A model generated the notes under the pieces. That model did not search any database. It was not told the DNA's origin and saw only the letters and a list, made by a program, of their open reading frames with translations. Of a stretch of DNA of 64,000 nucleotides, positions 18,688 to 28,161 are shown in pieces (position 1 is the stretch's first letter; every line of letters begins with the position of its first letter). A program made the position numbers and the translations under genes. The stretch is from Alphaproteobacteria bacterium. GTDB lineage: Bacteria; Pseudomonadota; Alphaproteobacteria; Caulobacterales; Parvularculaceae. The stretch lies in the NCBI GenBank assembly GCA_016125455.1, contig WGLS01000005.1:1-64000 (forward strand), given 5' to 3'.

Positions 18688-19833
18688 CTAGGCGCCGACC
18701 ACCATCGGCAACGCCTTCGTGAATTTCTCGATGTCCTCGAGCCGGCCCATCGAGACCCGCGTATAGTCCGTATAGTCCATATACGCGCCGCGCACGACGA
18801 TGTTTCGGGCCGCGAAGTCCGCACGCACTTCATCGGCCTGCCGGCCCGTCTTGAAATAGACGAAGTTCGTGCTCGTCGGCAGCGCTTCTAGGCCGAGAGA
18901 AGCGATCGCGTCCTTCACCATTTCGCGACCTTCGACGATCTTCGACAGCGACATCGCAAGGAAGCGTTCGTCATTGTACGACCCGATTGCGGCGGCGAGG
19001 CCGGTGCCGGATATCCAGGTCATCCTCGCCTGCCGGATCTTCGCGGCCATTTCCGGCGCCGCGATGGCGTAACCGACCCTGAGGCCCGCCATGCCGTAGA
19101 TTTTCGAGAACGTCCGCGTCACGATCACGTTGAGGCCCTCGCGCACGAGGTCGACGCAGCTGTTGCCGACCGGATCGTCGGCAAGCTCCATGTAGGCTTC
19201 GTCCACGACCACGGTCGTCCTTGCCGCCATCCGTCGCACGGCCGGCTTCAACGTCGCGCCGGGTATGAGCTCGCCCGTCGGGTTGTTTGGATTGCACAAC
19301 TGCACGAAGCCGGTCGCATCGGATACCCTTGCCTCGAGCGCGCCGAGGTCGGTCGCAAGGTCGCCCTTCATCGCAACGCGCTGAAGCGAAGCAAGGCCAA
19401 GGCCTTCGCCGTAGACCACCGAATAATCGAAAAACAGCCGGGGCGCGACGACCGGACCGTTGCGGCCGAGGGCGATCGACAGGGCGCACAGCGCTTCGGA
19501 AGAGCCGCTGGTGACGACCACCTGCTCAGGGGCGACATTATGTTTCTCGGCGATCATTGCGCCGAGATGATCCTCCGCGTCGGTCGGATAATAGGCGCCG
19601 CGCTTGCCGGCGTACTCGACCATTCTGAGCGCGGAAGGCGCCGGTCCGTAGGGATTTTCGTTGCGCGAGAGATCGGCGACGCCTTTGGCCGGGCCAAGCC
19701 GCGCCAGTGAGCTAAGGTCATTCGACGCCGCTGCCGGACCTTCGGTCCTGGCGAAGGCGAGGGTTGCGACCGATGCGCCGGCAAGGCCGCCAGCGCTGCG
19801 AAGAAGCCCACGGCGAGAAAGTTCCAATGGCAT
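18688..19833 (-). CDS. Tat-exported class I/II PLP aminotransferase, histidinol-phosphate aminotransferase-like
   Basis: NENPYGPAPSALR, CNPNNPTGELI, VVDEAYMELAD, RTFSKIYGMAGLRVGYAIA; N-terminus ELSRRGLLRSAGGLAGASVATLAFA resembles a Tat signal. Confidence 0.88.
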   Translation of the reverse strand: MPLELSRRGLLRSAGGLAGASVATLAFARTEGPAAASNDLSSLARLGPAKGVADLSRNENPYGPAPSALRMVEYAGKRGAYYPTDAEDHLGAMIAEKHNVAPEQVVVTSGSSEALCALSIALGRNGPVVAPRLFFDYSVVYGEGLGLASLQRVAMKGDLATDLGALEARVSDATGFVQLCNPNNPTGELIPGATLKPAVRRMAARTTVVVDEAYMELADDPVGNSCVDLVREGLNVIVTRTFSKIYGMAGLRVGYAIAAPEMAAKIRQARMTWISGTGLAAAIGSYNDERFLAMSLSKIVEGREMVKDAIASLGLEALPTSTNFVYFKTGRQADEVRADFAARNIVVRGAYMDYTDYTRVSMGRLEDIEKFTKALPMVVGA

Positions 19834-19976
19834 CGTCTGCCCCTCCTGATCGCCGCCGCCCGGACCATCCGCGCATTAACCTTCTGGCGATGAATCCTAA
19901 CTTTACCTTATTTCTTGGCCTTTCGTTAGCGGTTGCGAGAATACGCTCCCGCGTCGCAGATCGGGATTGAAGTCGC

Positions 19977-20414
19977 ATGACGCCAATCGGAGACATCGCC
20001 GGCACGGCGATCAATGCCGCCGCCGAAAATCGCCGGGTTTTCGATGCGGCGTCGCGGACGGAAAACAGGAACCAGCCAACGCCGGATGCGGGACGGTCCG
20101 CATACGCAGAGACGAAGGACCGGGTGGACGTCTCCCCGGACGCTCGCGGCCTTAGGGAGGACTCCGGCGCCGCGCGAGATTTGGGTCGGGATCGCTTTGC
20201 TTCTGGCGATATCGAGCCCTTTATCGAAGATTCCCGCGCGTCAGCGTCCCGTGGGCCCGCCCCGCGCTCGATCGGCGATCTTGAAAACGCGTTCGCCCGG
20301 AATGCTGCGGCGTTCCAGCAGTCAGAGGCGCGCCGGTCAATTGATGCGATAGAAATCGCGAATGAACGCCCGCAGCAAAAGGAAGGCCTCGCCTTCGATC
20401 AAGCGGTCGAATAG
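19977..20414 (+). CDS. Hypothetical protein
   Basis: 145-aa ORF in an otherwise empty gap; polar composition; no recognised domain. Confidence 0.4.
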   Translation: MTPIGDIAGTAINAAAENRRVFDAASRTENRNQPTPDAGRSAYAETKDRVDVSPDARGLREDSGAARDLGRDRFASGDIEPFIEDSRASASRGPAPRSIGDLENAFARNAAAFQQSEARRSIDAIEIANERPQQKEGLAFDQAVE

Positions 20415-20603
20415 CGGGCCCGCCGCTCGCCAGAGAATCACCCAACATTCCCGCGCGTCTTCGTGACGCCGACGCGAGGCGCCGTTCGCCTTTCCGGCGG
20501 CGGCATACGCGATGCAAGCGCGTCCGGTCCCAGGGTCGAGCCGCGATCAAGCGCGGGATGACGAGGCGCCCGGCAATTATGTGCGTTACAGGAATGAACC
20601 GAC

Positions 20604-20960
20604 ATGGATCTGCCTCCGATCGACCACGCTCCCGCCGCGGAAATACGGGTGATAGACGGCGACACTATCAGGATCAGGGAAGAGATTATCCGCCTAATGA
20701 ATATCGATGCGCCGGAACTCACCGGCGGCTGCGCGGCGTCTCGCCGGCTTGCTTCGCTCGCTGCTGAACGGCTGCAGGAGCTTGTGGTCGCGGCCGGACC
20801 TGGGAACGTCGAGATCCACCGTGCCGCGCGCGCCGACCGGTATGGAAGAACGCTCGCGCAGGTTCGCGGTCCGCGCGGCGATTTTGCTGTTGCGCTCGCA
20901 AGTGAAGAGCTGGCGGTTCCGTGGAGCGGGCGTCGGCACGACTGGTGTCGGGTGGGGTAA
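20604..20960 (+). CDS. Thermonuclease (SNase)-like protein
   Basis: VIDGDTIRI...RLMNIDAPEL...RADRYGRTLAQV matches SNase active-site pattern; no signal peptide. Confidence 0.8.
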   Translation: MDLPPIDHAPAAEIRVIDGDTIRIREEIIRLMNIDAPELTGGCAASRRLASLAAERLQELVVAAGPGNVEIHRAARADRYGRTLAQVRGPRGDFAVALASEELAVPWSGRRHDWCRVG

Positions 20961-20973
20961 GCCCGCGGCCCAG

Positions 20974-22149
20974 CTAGAGGCCCATCTGGCGGATAGCGAG
21001 ATCGTTCATGATTTCTTCCGAACCGCCGCCGATCGCCATTACCCGCACTTCGCGATAGATGCGCTCGACGCGGCAACCGCGAATGAAGCCAGCGCCGCCG
21101 AGGATCTGCATGGCCTCCCTGGCGCAATACTCCATCGTGCGCGTCGCCTGCACCTTCAGCAGCGACAGCTCCGCCACGGGCGACTCGCCGTTCATCACCT
21201 GGACGACGCAATTGTCGAGAAAGGCGGTCGTCGCGAAAACCTGCCGCGCCATTTCCGCGAACTTGTGCCGGATCACCTGGTGCCTGGCGAGCGGCTTGCC
21301 GAACGTCGAGCGCTCGCGCGCCCAGGCCGCCGCGTCCTCGATGCACACGCGCGCGAACGCCGTCGCCTGCGCCGCCATGGTCAGGCGCTCCATGTTGAAA
21401 TTAGTCATGATGCCGAGGAAACCGGCGTTCTCCGGCCCGATCAGGTTCGCTGCCGGAACGCGCACGTCGTCGAAATGGATTGATGCGGTGTCCGACATCC
21501 ACCAGCCCATTTTGTGAAGCCGCGTGCGCGACACGCCCGGACGGTCAGCTTCGATGAGGAGGAGCGACAGGCCGCCGGCGCCGTCACCGCCGGTGCGCAC
21601 GGCGACCGTCAGATAGTCCGCTCGGCAGCCGGTCGTGATATAGGTCTTTTCGCCGCTAACGATGTAATCATCGCCGTCGCGAATGGCTCGCGTCCGCACG
21701 CTCGCCACGTCGGAGCCGCCGGACGGCTCGGTGATGCAAAGCGAGATGAGCTTTTCGCCCGAGAGCACGCCCGGCGCAATGCGCGCCTTCAGCTCCTCGC
21801 TTCCATGCTTCAGGACCGGCGGCAGGCCGATGCCGTGGGTCATCAGGCCGGCGGCGAGGCCGCCGGACCCCGCCCGGCACAGCTCCTCCACCGCGACGAT
21901 CGCATGGAACAGATCAACGCCGTCCTCGACGCCGCCAAAGGCCGCCGGATAACCCAGGCCAAGTAGGCCGATTGCCGCCGCGCGCTGATGCAGGTCGCGG
22001 GGGAACGCGCCGGCCTCGTCCCATTCACTGACGTACGGCGCGATGTCGCGGTCGACGAAGCCGCGCACGGTGCGGCGCCACTCCTTGTGGCTGTCGCCCA
22101 TGTGCGGGCAGGGAAGGCGGGTCGCATCGAAGTCGAGGGGGTTCGTCAT
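20974..22149 (-). CDS. Acyl-CoA dehydrogenase
   Basis: CITEPSGGSDVASVRTRA, ERSTFGKPLARHQVI, ILGGAGFIRGCRVERIYREVRVMAIGGGSEEIMNDL. Confidence 0.93.
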   Translation of the reverse strand: MTNPLDFDATRLPCPHMGDSHKEWRRTVRGFVDRDIAPYVSEWDEAGAFPRDLHQRAAAIGLLGLGYPAAFGGVEDGVDLFHAIVAVEELCRAGSGGLAAGLMTHGIGLPPVLKHGSEELKARIAPGVLSGEKLISLCITEPSGGSDVASVRTRAIRDGDDYIVSGEKTYITTGCRADYLTVAVRTGGDGAGGLSLLLIEADRPGVSRTRLHKMGWWMSDTASIHFDDVRVPAANLIGPENAGFLGIMTNFNMERLTMAAQATAFARVCIEDAAAWARERSTFGKPLARHQVIRHKFAEMARQVFATTAFLDNCVVQVMNGESPVAELSLLKVQATRTMEYCAREAMQILGGAGFIRGCRVERIYREVRVMAIGGGSEEIMNDLAIRQMGL

Positions 22150-22182
22150 CGCGCCGATGATCGGCCGGCGCCGGCGTCGCCG

Positions 22183-23700
22183 TCAACGCCGCTGAGCTGC
22201 GCCGTCCGTCGCTTCGGCGGCGGTCGTCGGGGCCTTGGCCGCTGCGATGTCGGCGGCGGTCGCGGCGATGCGCTCCAGCGGCTGGGTGAGGCAGTGCGGG
22301 CCGCCATGCCATGACCACAGATCGCGCGCGAAGAATGCATCGACGCTGACGCCGTCAGCCTCCAGCGCCGCCTTCGTCGCCGGGTTTCCGTCATAGGCGA
22401 TCACCCGGCCCGGCGCGGCCTGTACGACGTTCGTCGCCTGGCGGCGCTGCTCAGGGTAGGCGACCGACATGAAGTGGCGGAACCGGTCCTCGTCGCTGGT
22501 TTCGGGCCGCGGGCCGCCGGTGAAGGTGATCCGGTATCCGTCCGCCTTCAGATAATCGATGAACTTCATGGCGCCGAGCCGCTCTTCCGCGCCGGTTCCC
22601 GCGGCGTAGCGGCGCACCGCGCCGAAGTCCTTCAGCATCTTGAGGGCGGCCTCGGCGTCATCAGCGTCCATGCCGGTGTCCGCCCGCGCGCCGCGCACAT
22701 AGCGCGACAAGGGGTCCTCGCCGGCGTATTCAGCCTCCATCAGATAAGGCAGCGCGAGCCCGTGTTTCGGCCCGACAAGGGTGAAGTAAGTGTCGAGGTG
22801 CAGAACGAGCAGGTTCAACTCGCCGATCCAGCCGTCTCCGGACCAGCCGCCGGCGCGCAGGAATTCGCGCTCGACCGTCTGCACCGTGACGATATCCATC
22901 CCCAGCCGTCGCGCAAGGAACGGCGCGACGCGCGGATCAGTCCGGTTACCGACTCCGAGGAACATCGTCTTTTCGTCGGCGACCATGGCGTCGCCGCCTT
23001 CGACGACAAGGCCTTCCTCCATGCCGTCGAAGATGACCGGATAGTCCTTCAGCATCGGCGAATGGGCGTAGAGGAACCGCATCAGCTGGTTCTCATGGGT
23101 GCGGATAGGGTTGGCGGCGTTGCAGATGACGAGCCCGTTCGGCGTCATGAACGCGGAATCCCGGGTCCACATCGTGCTGCGCGCGTCATCAGTGCGGTGA
23201 CGATAGTTTCCGTCAGGACCAAGCTCGAACTGCATGGTCTCGCGCCGCCCGAGGATCATGTCCGCCGTTACCGCGGCGGGGTCCGCGCCGAGCCGCGGAT
23301 AGAGCGCGTCGAGCCAGGCCTCGAAAACGCCGCTCGGGCGCGTCGCCTCGATCGCGGCCTCCAGCGCGTCGGCGACTTCGATCACTTCGGCGCCTGTCTC
23401 CGAAAGAAGCCTCATGAGCGAGGCCTGCTGCTCGGCCATCGCGGCGCGATCGACCTCGACCGACGGAATGACGCCGCCATCAAGCTTGCCGATCAGATGG
23501 TCGTTCGGCTTCGTCGAGTGCACGAGGACCCGCTTCAGCGCGCCGATATCGGACGAAAGAAACGGCGAAGCCGGTTCGGCGGCGACGGTCGGCCGGGCGC
23601 AGGAGGCCGCAATCGCCGCCGCGCCAATGCCGATCGCCAGCGCCTCGCGCCGCGTGGGGCCGATCGCCGGCGCCGTGCGCCGTGTTGAATGGTGGATCAT
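22183..23700 (-). CDS. Tat-exported arginine deiminase/amidinotransferase-like protein
   Basis: ALKRVLVHSTKPN, WTRDSAFMTPNGLVICN, VEGGDAMVADEKTMFLGVGNRTD; N-terminus GPTRREALAIGIGAAAIAASC. Confidence 0.85.
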   Translation of the reverse strand: MIHHSTRRTAPAIGPTRREALAIGIGAAAIAASCARPTVAAEPASPFLSSDIGALKRVLVHSTKPNDHLIGKLDGGVIPSVEVDRAAMAEQQASLMRLLSETGAEVIEVADALEAAIEATRPSGVFEAWLDALYPRLGADPAAVTADMILGRRETMQFELGPDGNYRHRTDDARSTMWTRDSAFMTPNGLVICNAANPIRTHENQLMRFLYAHSPMLKDYPVIFDGMEEGLVVEGGDAMVADEKTMFLGVGNRTDPRVAPFLARRLGMDIVTVQTVEREFLRAGGWSGDGWIGELNLLVLHLDTYFTLVGPKHGLALPYLMEAEYAGEDPLSRYVRGARADTGMDADDAEAALKMLKDFGAVRRYAAGTGAEERLGAMKFIDYLKADGYRITFTGGPRPETSDEDRFRHFMSVAYPEQRRQATNVVQAAPGRVIAYDGNPATKAALEADGVSVDAFFARDLWSWHGGPHCLTQPLERIAATAADIAAAKAPTTAAEATDGAAQRR

Positions 23701-23821
23701 GGGCGCTCCCCGAAATGCTTCCGCACCGCAGCGTAGGCTTCAGCACGCGATACTTGCAAGGAGACTTGCAAAGAGCCGTGCAGCAAAGCGGAACGAGGGC
23801 GCGGCGCCCGCTCGAGAAGCG

Positions 23822-24964
23822 TCAGTATGCTCGCGCCGCATCAACAAGCGTCTGGCCCGGCGTCTTCGCCGCAGTCAGGCAATAGTCCATCGCGCGCGGA
23901 TCGATGATGTGTTCCTCGTCGGTCCGGGCGACAGCTTCGGAAGTCCGTCGCACTTCCTTCCAGTCGCCCATCTCGCACGCGAACCGGAACAGGGCGGCGA
24001 GGTTCCACGCGTCAGGGTGATCCGCCAGCATGTCCGAAAAACCGGCCTTGATCCGGGCCCAGCGTTCCTGCTCATCGGCGATGAGGGCGGGCAGGCCGAA
24101 CCGCGAAGCAAGCGCCCAGTAGGCCCGGGCGTATCCGCTGTCTTTCGCCGCCGGCGTATCCTGGGCGAGATCGCGCGCAATCCCGTCGAGGACGGGCCGG
24201 GCGCGCTCAGGGCCAAAGTGAAACTCTGGCGCGAACTCAAGCGCAAGGAAGTAGACCGGGAAATATCCGGGCGCCGCCTTGCGGGCCGCCTCATAGGTTT
24301 CCTTCCAGTCGAGGCCCCCGTCTGACCCGAACGCGGCGAGCGCGACGTCCTGCGCGCTCGCGTGCGGGTCTCCATCCATCCTTGTACGGAATGCGTCATG
24401 GAAGGCGCGCGCATTCGCATAGGCCTTTTCCATCTGCGCGATCTGATTCGGCGCGAGCTCGCGGGCGTAGTAGTACTGATGCAGCGCGCCGAACAGCGCG
24501 ACCGACTTCGCCAGATAGGGCGTTGGCGACCCGGGCGCGGCGTCAATCCATGCGTCAAAGGCCGGCGCAATGTAGGGGTCGATTTCGCCGTTCTTTGAAA
24601 CGTCGCTGTCAAGAAACGCTTCATAGAAAAGGGCGAGGCGGGAAAGACCGGAACCGGTGCGATTGCCCGAGCGAAAGTGTTCCGCCATCGCTTCCAGCGT
24701 CGCGAAATCGCCCAGTTCCAGCCGATGCAGGACTTCCATTTTCTGGAATTGCCGGAGCTTCGTTTCCGAGAGCCTGAACAGGACAGACTCATCCGGCGGG
24801 CCGACGTCATTATAGACCGTCAGCAGGCGAACGGCGTCGAGGGCGGCCTGCCCCCGGGCGCGCGCCTCGGCATCGGATGGCGAGCCGCAGCCATAGAGCA
24901 AGAACCCGGTGACTGCGGCGAGAATGGATATTTTCGTCTTCACAGCTTTGCATCTCCGGGCCAT
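23822..24964 (-). CDS. Hypothetical lipoprotein
   Basis: N-terminal signal ending in LLYGCG lipobox-like motif; helical protein of 380 aa; family not identified. Confidence 0.65.
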   Translation of the reverse strand: MARRCKAVKTKISILAAVTGFLLYGCGSPSDAEARARGQAALDAVRLLTVYNDVGPPDESVLFRLSETKLRQFQKMEVLHRLELGDFATLEAMAEHFRSGNRTGSGLSRLALFYEAFLDSDVSKNGEIDPYIAPAFDAWIDAAPGSPTPYLAKSVALFGALHQYYYARELAPNQIAQMEKAYANARAFHDAFRTRMDGDPHASAQDVALAAFGSDGGLDWKETYEAARKAAPGYFPVYFLALEFAPEFHFGPERARPVLDGIARDLAQDTPAAKDSGYARAYWALASRFGLPALIADEQERWARIKAGFSDMLADHPDAWNLAALFRFACEMGDWKEVRRTSEAVARTDEEHIIDPRAMDYCLTAAKTPGQTLVDAARAY

Positions 24965-25050
24965 GGTCGCGCGATGCTGCCCGGCGCCGGTTAATCGCCG
25001 GTCAAGCGAACGCGGCTAATTGCGGCGCAACGTTGTGACGGTCTTCATCA

Positions 25051-25902
25051 ATGTCGGTGAGGCTCTCGTCGCGCGAGGCGCATTGCGCGCGCTTTTTTGG
25101 GTGTGGGTCCGTGTCCGAGCATCAATCATCCGTCCTGATACTATTGCGCGCCATCGCCGCCGTCTTCGGCCTCACCGGTTTCGGCGCCGTCGTCTTCTTT
25201 GTTCGGGCCGACTACCGCGAACATGTCGAGCAGGACCGCAGGATTGCCGCGCTTGAATCGCGGCTCCTCCATGCCGAGCAGGTCATTGCGTCAGAGATCG
25301 ACGAGATGATGAGCTCGACGCCGGCGCTGAGAGGTCTCTGGCGCGACGTCGCGCGCGACTATCCTGCGTTGCGGCAGGACTATCTCGATGAATATCTGCG
25401 GATCGTCTCGGCGGAGCGACCGCCGGCGACGGCGATGGTCATGGCCGCGCGCGTCATCGACGCCGCGTGGAAGGACAGCCTGCCGCGGGCGCCTGACGAG
25501 ATCTATTTCCGGATCGCCGGCGAATACGCCGTCATGGTCGATCAGATCCGCGCGCGGGACCCGGCGTTTTGCGTCGCCTATCTTCAGGGTCGCGAAGCGT
25601 TTCGCGGCGAAGCGCTCTTCAGTCTCTTCGGCGTCATCCAAAGGACCCTTCGGTTCGTCGCCGTCGCTGACGGCGAGCCGTCCATTGGTTCAGAGGCCGA
25701 TGCGCGCCGGTTTGCGCGCCGCGCGCTCGGTCCGGCGCGCTACGCCGCCTTTGTCAACCTCGAATCCGACTTCGAGACTGTCTGCAACGATCTGAAGGAC
25801 CTCTTCATTTCGCTGGAAGCTGACCCGTCGCCGGAGGCGGCGTCGGCCGCACGGTACTGGACCCAGCCCTGGACCTGGCGGGGCCGCGGCGAGGCGTCCT
25901 GA
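25051..25902 (+). CDS. Hypothetical membrane-anchored protein
   Basis: N-terminal TM (LLRAIAAVFGLTGFGAVVFFV) then helical region; start uncertain. Confidence 0.6.
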   Translation: MSVRLSSREAHCARFFGCGSVSEHQSSVLILLRAIAAVFGLTGFGAVVFFVRADYREHVEQDRRIAALESRLLHAEQVIASEIDEMMSSTPALRGLWRDVARDYPALRQDYLDEYLRIVSAERPPATAMVMAARVIDAAWKDSLPRAPDEIYFRIAGEYAVMVDQIRARDPAFCVAYLQGREAFRGEALFSLFGVIQRTLRFVAVADGEPSIGSEADARRFARRALGPARYAAFVNLESDFETVCNDLKDLFISLEADPSPEAASAARYWTQPWTWRGRGEAS

Positions 25903-25963
25903 TCCGCCTTGCCGCGACGCCAAAGCGCGCTAGCCTTGCCGCGTCCGTCCGGAGGCCAAGCTG

Positions 25964-26569
25964 ATGAAACTCTACCATTGCCACAATTCGAGATCGCTCC
26001 GGGTGCGCTGGGCGCTGGAGGAGCTTGGTCTCGATTATGAGCTGGAGACGCTGCCATTTCCGCCGCGGGTCTTCGCGAAGCACTACAAGGAGGTGAACCC
26101 ACTTGGCACCGTCCCGGCGCTGATCGATGGCGACGACATGATCACCGAGAGCGCCGGCGCATGCCAGTATCTCGGCGAGAAGTATGGACCGACGCCGCTT
26201 GCGGTCGGGGTCGGCGAGCCCGGCTATGCCGCCTATGTCAACTGGCTGCACCGGTCGGATGCGACGCTGACGTTCCCGCAGACGATCGTGTTCCGGTACA
26301 CGGCGCTCGAGCCGGAGGAGCGGCGCCTGCCTCAGGCGGCCGCAGACTATCGCGGCTGGTTTCTCGGCCGGTGGCGATGCGTCGATGAGGCGCTTCAGGA
26401 ACGCGACTATCTGTGCGCCGATCGTTTCACGATGGCCGACATCGCCGTGGGCTTTGCCTACCTCTTCTCTCAGCTCCTCGGGATAAAGGAGGCGGCGACG
26501 CCGAATGTTGCCGCTTGGTGGGAGAGAATATCAGCAAGAGAGGCCTACGCGCGAGCGACGGCGGAATAA
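25964..26569 (+). CDS. Glutathione S-transferase family protein
   Basis: MKLYHCHNSRSLRVRWALEELGLDYELETLPF...NPLGTVPALIDGDDMITESAGACQYLGEKYG. Confidence 0.92.
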   Translation: MKLYHCHNSRSLRVRWALEELGLDYELETLPFPPRVFAKHYKEVNPLGTVPALIDGDDMITESAGACQYLGEKYGPTPLAVGVGEPGYAAYVNWLHRSDATLTFPQTIVFRYTALEPEERRLPQAAADYRGWFLGRWRCVDEALQERDYLCADRFTMADIAVGFAYLFSQLLGIKEAATPNVAAWWERISAREAYARATAE

Positions 26570-26669
26570 ATAGCGCCGCGGAAATGCAATGACGGGACGC
26601 CCGCACGCGCGGGACGCCCCGTCGTCCGGCCACTGACGAACACGCCAGCGGCCGGTCGGCGGTCATGGA

Positions 26670-27023
26670 TTAGCGGGTCGAGCCATCCATGCCGTCATCG
26701 GTCGCCTTTTCCCACTCGGCCCACGCCGTGCGGAACTCTTTCTTGTCGACGCTGGCGTCATCGCCCGCGACGTCGGCGAAGGTCGCTGTTGCTTCTTCGC
26801 GGGTCTGCTTCTTTTCGGTCGTGAGGAACGCGACAAGTTCTTCCTGGTTGAGGGCGTCGTCCTCGTTCTGGTCAATTTCCGTGAATTTACGGTCGACTTT
26901 CGCGTCGGCCTCCATGTCCGCCTTGGCCTTGTCGCCATATTCGCCGGCGCCAGTTTCGAGGGCGAAGGCTGCGCTGCCGAACAGAAGGGCGGCGAAGGCG
27001 GCGGGGATGATCGCGGTTTTCAT
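26670..27023 (-). CDS. EF-hand domain secreted protein
   Basis: Signal peptide MKTAIIPAAFAALLFGSAAFA; EIDQNEDDALNQEEL calcium-binding loop. Confidence 0.8.
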   Translation of the reverse strand: MKTAIIPAAFAALLFGSAAFALETGAGEYGDKAKADMEADAKVDRKFTEIDQNEDDALNQEELVAFLTTEKKQTREEATATFADVAGDDASVDKKEFRTAWAEWEKATDDGMDGSTR

Positions 27024-27277
27024 AGGACTGCTCCAATTCGTTGCTTCGACGCGCTGCGGGACGCCGCGCGCCATGTCCGGCAAACCCGCGTCCGCCGCAG
27101 GCGTTCGCGCCGGCGCCGGTTATGTTTTGTTAAGGCGTTCGCGAATGTCGGCGGCGAGCGCAGGGGAGGAGGAGGAAGCCTTGAGGCCGATGCCGGAAGA
27201 CAGCGACGCCGATTAACCAATCAGCGCTTGAGAATCTTCACCGTTTCGAGTCACGCTCGCTCTCGTGTCCAACCAAC

Positions 27278-27291
27278 GAAAGGAGGTGATC
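27278..27291 (+). promoter_or_regulatory. Extended Shine-Dalgarno GAAAGGAGGTGATC, perfect complement of the expected 16S rRNA 3' tail
   Basis: 14 nt match to complement of GAUCACCUCCUUUC; 2 nt before ATG at 27294. Confidence 0.8.
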
Positions 27292-27293
27292 TG

Positions 27294-27371
27294 ATGTCGA
27301 GTGATTTCTTGAGGCCGGAAAGGTCTTTGCGGAACGCGGTCGCGTCGGAGCAACCTTCGAGCGTCGTCTAA
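27294..27371 (+). CDS. Small ORF, 25 aa: MSSDFLRPERSLRNAVASEQPSSVV
   Basis: ATG after the strong SD; TAA stop; followed by hairpins and a terminator; below ORF-track size cutoff. Confidence 0.6.
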   Translation: MSSDFLRPERSLRNAVASEQPSSVV

Positions 27372-27523
27372 CGCCGGGATCAAATAAAAAGAACGGTCTC
27401 CGAAACCTTCCGGTCGGAGAAATTGCGACCCCGCAGGCGTTGACGGCGCCAATAAGCCGGGGGCCGGATTTCAGGGTCTGGATCAGGCGTCAACCTGAGC
27501 CGGGCCGCCAGCTGAAACAGGCG

Positions 27524-27559
27524 AAACCCGCTTCGGCAACGCGCCGGGGCGGGTTTTTT
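27524..27559 (+). terminator. Rho-independent terminator
   Basis: aaacccgc (27524-27531) / gcgggttt (27549-27556) with T-run tttttt. Confidence 0.75.
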
Positions 27560-27671
27560 GCGGGCGTCGGGCTGTCACCACGCGGCGCGCGGCGCTTTCC
27601 CGCCAAAGGCTCGCGCCCCAGCGGCGATGGCGCTAGACCGATGCCGCGCGATCATCGTCGGAGAGACCGCC

Positions 27672-28076
27672 ATGTCGACAACGCTTCCATCCAATCCAGC
27701 TGACGCAATGCCCTTCTCGAAAATGATGGGCGTCGAGATCACCGCCGCCGCCTCGTCCCGCGTCGAAGGTCGCCTTTTCGTGCGTCCCGAACTGTGCACC
27801 GCTGGCGGCATCATGCACGGCGGCGCGATCATGGCGTTCGCCGACGCCCTTGGCGCAGTCGGCGCGTTCGCAAACCTGCCCCAGGGCGCGACTGGCACCA
27901 CTACGATCGAAAGCAAGACGAACTTTCTTGCAGCAGCGCCAGAAGGCCAGACGGTGACCGGCGTCGCGACGCCGGTCTCGATCGGGAAGCGGGTGTCTGT
28001 CTGGAAGACCGAGATTGTCCGGGAGGATGGCCGCCAGGTTGCGCTCGTTATCCAGACGCAACTCGTCCTCGGCTAG
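27672..28076 (+). CDS. PaaI-family hotdog thioesterase
   Basis: GGIMHGGAIMAFADALGAVGAFANLP...TTTIESKTNFLAAAPEGQTVTGVATPVSIGKRVSVWKTEI. Confidence 0.92.
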   Translation: MSTTLPSNPADAMPFSKMMGVEITAAASSRVEGRLFVRPELCTAGGIMHGGAIMAFADALGAVGAFANLPQGATGTTTIESKTNFLAAAPEGQTVTGVATPVSIGKRVSVWKTEIVREDGRQVALVIQTQLVLG

Positions 28077-28161
28077 ACGCCGCCCCCGCCTTGCGAGGCC
28101 CGATTGCCGGCGTTTCCCCAAAGGCGTATGGTTGGTCTACGAATAAAAAAGGGGCGGGGAG

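Noticed and set aside
22474-23688. 404-aa plus-strand ORF
   Set aside because: Antisense to the arginine deiminase-like gene; no recognisable domain.
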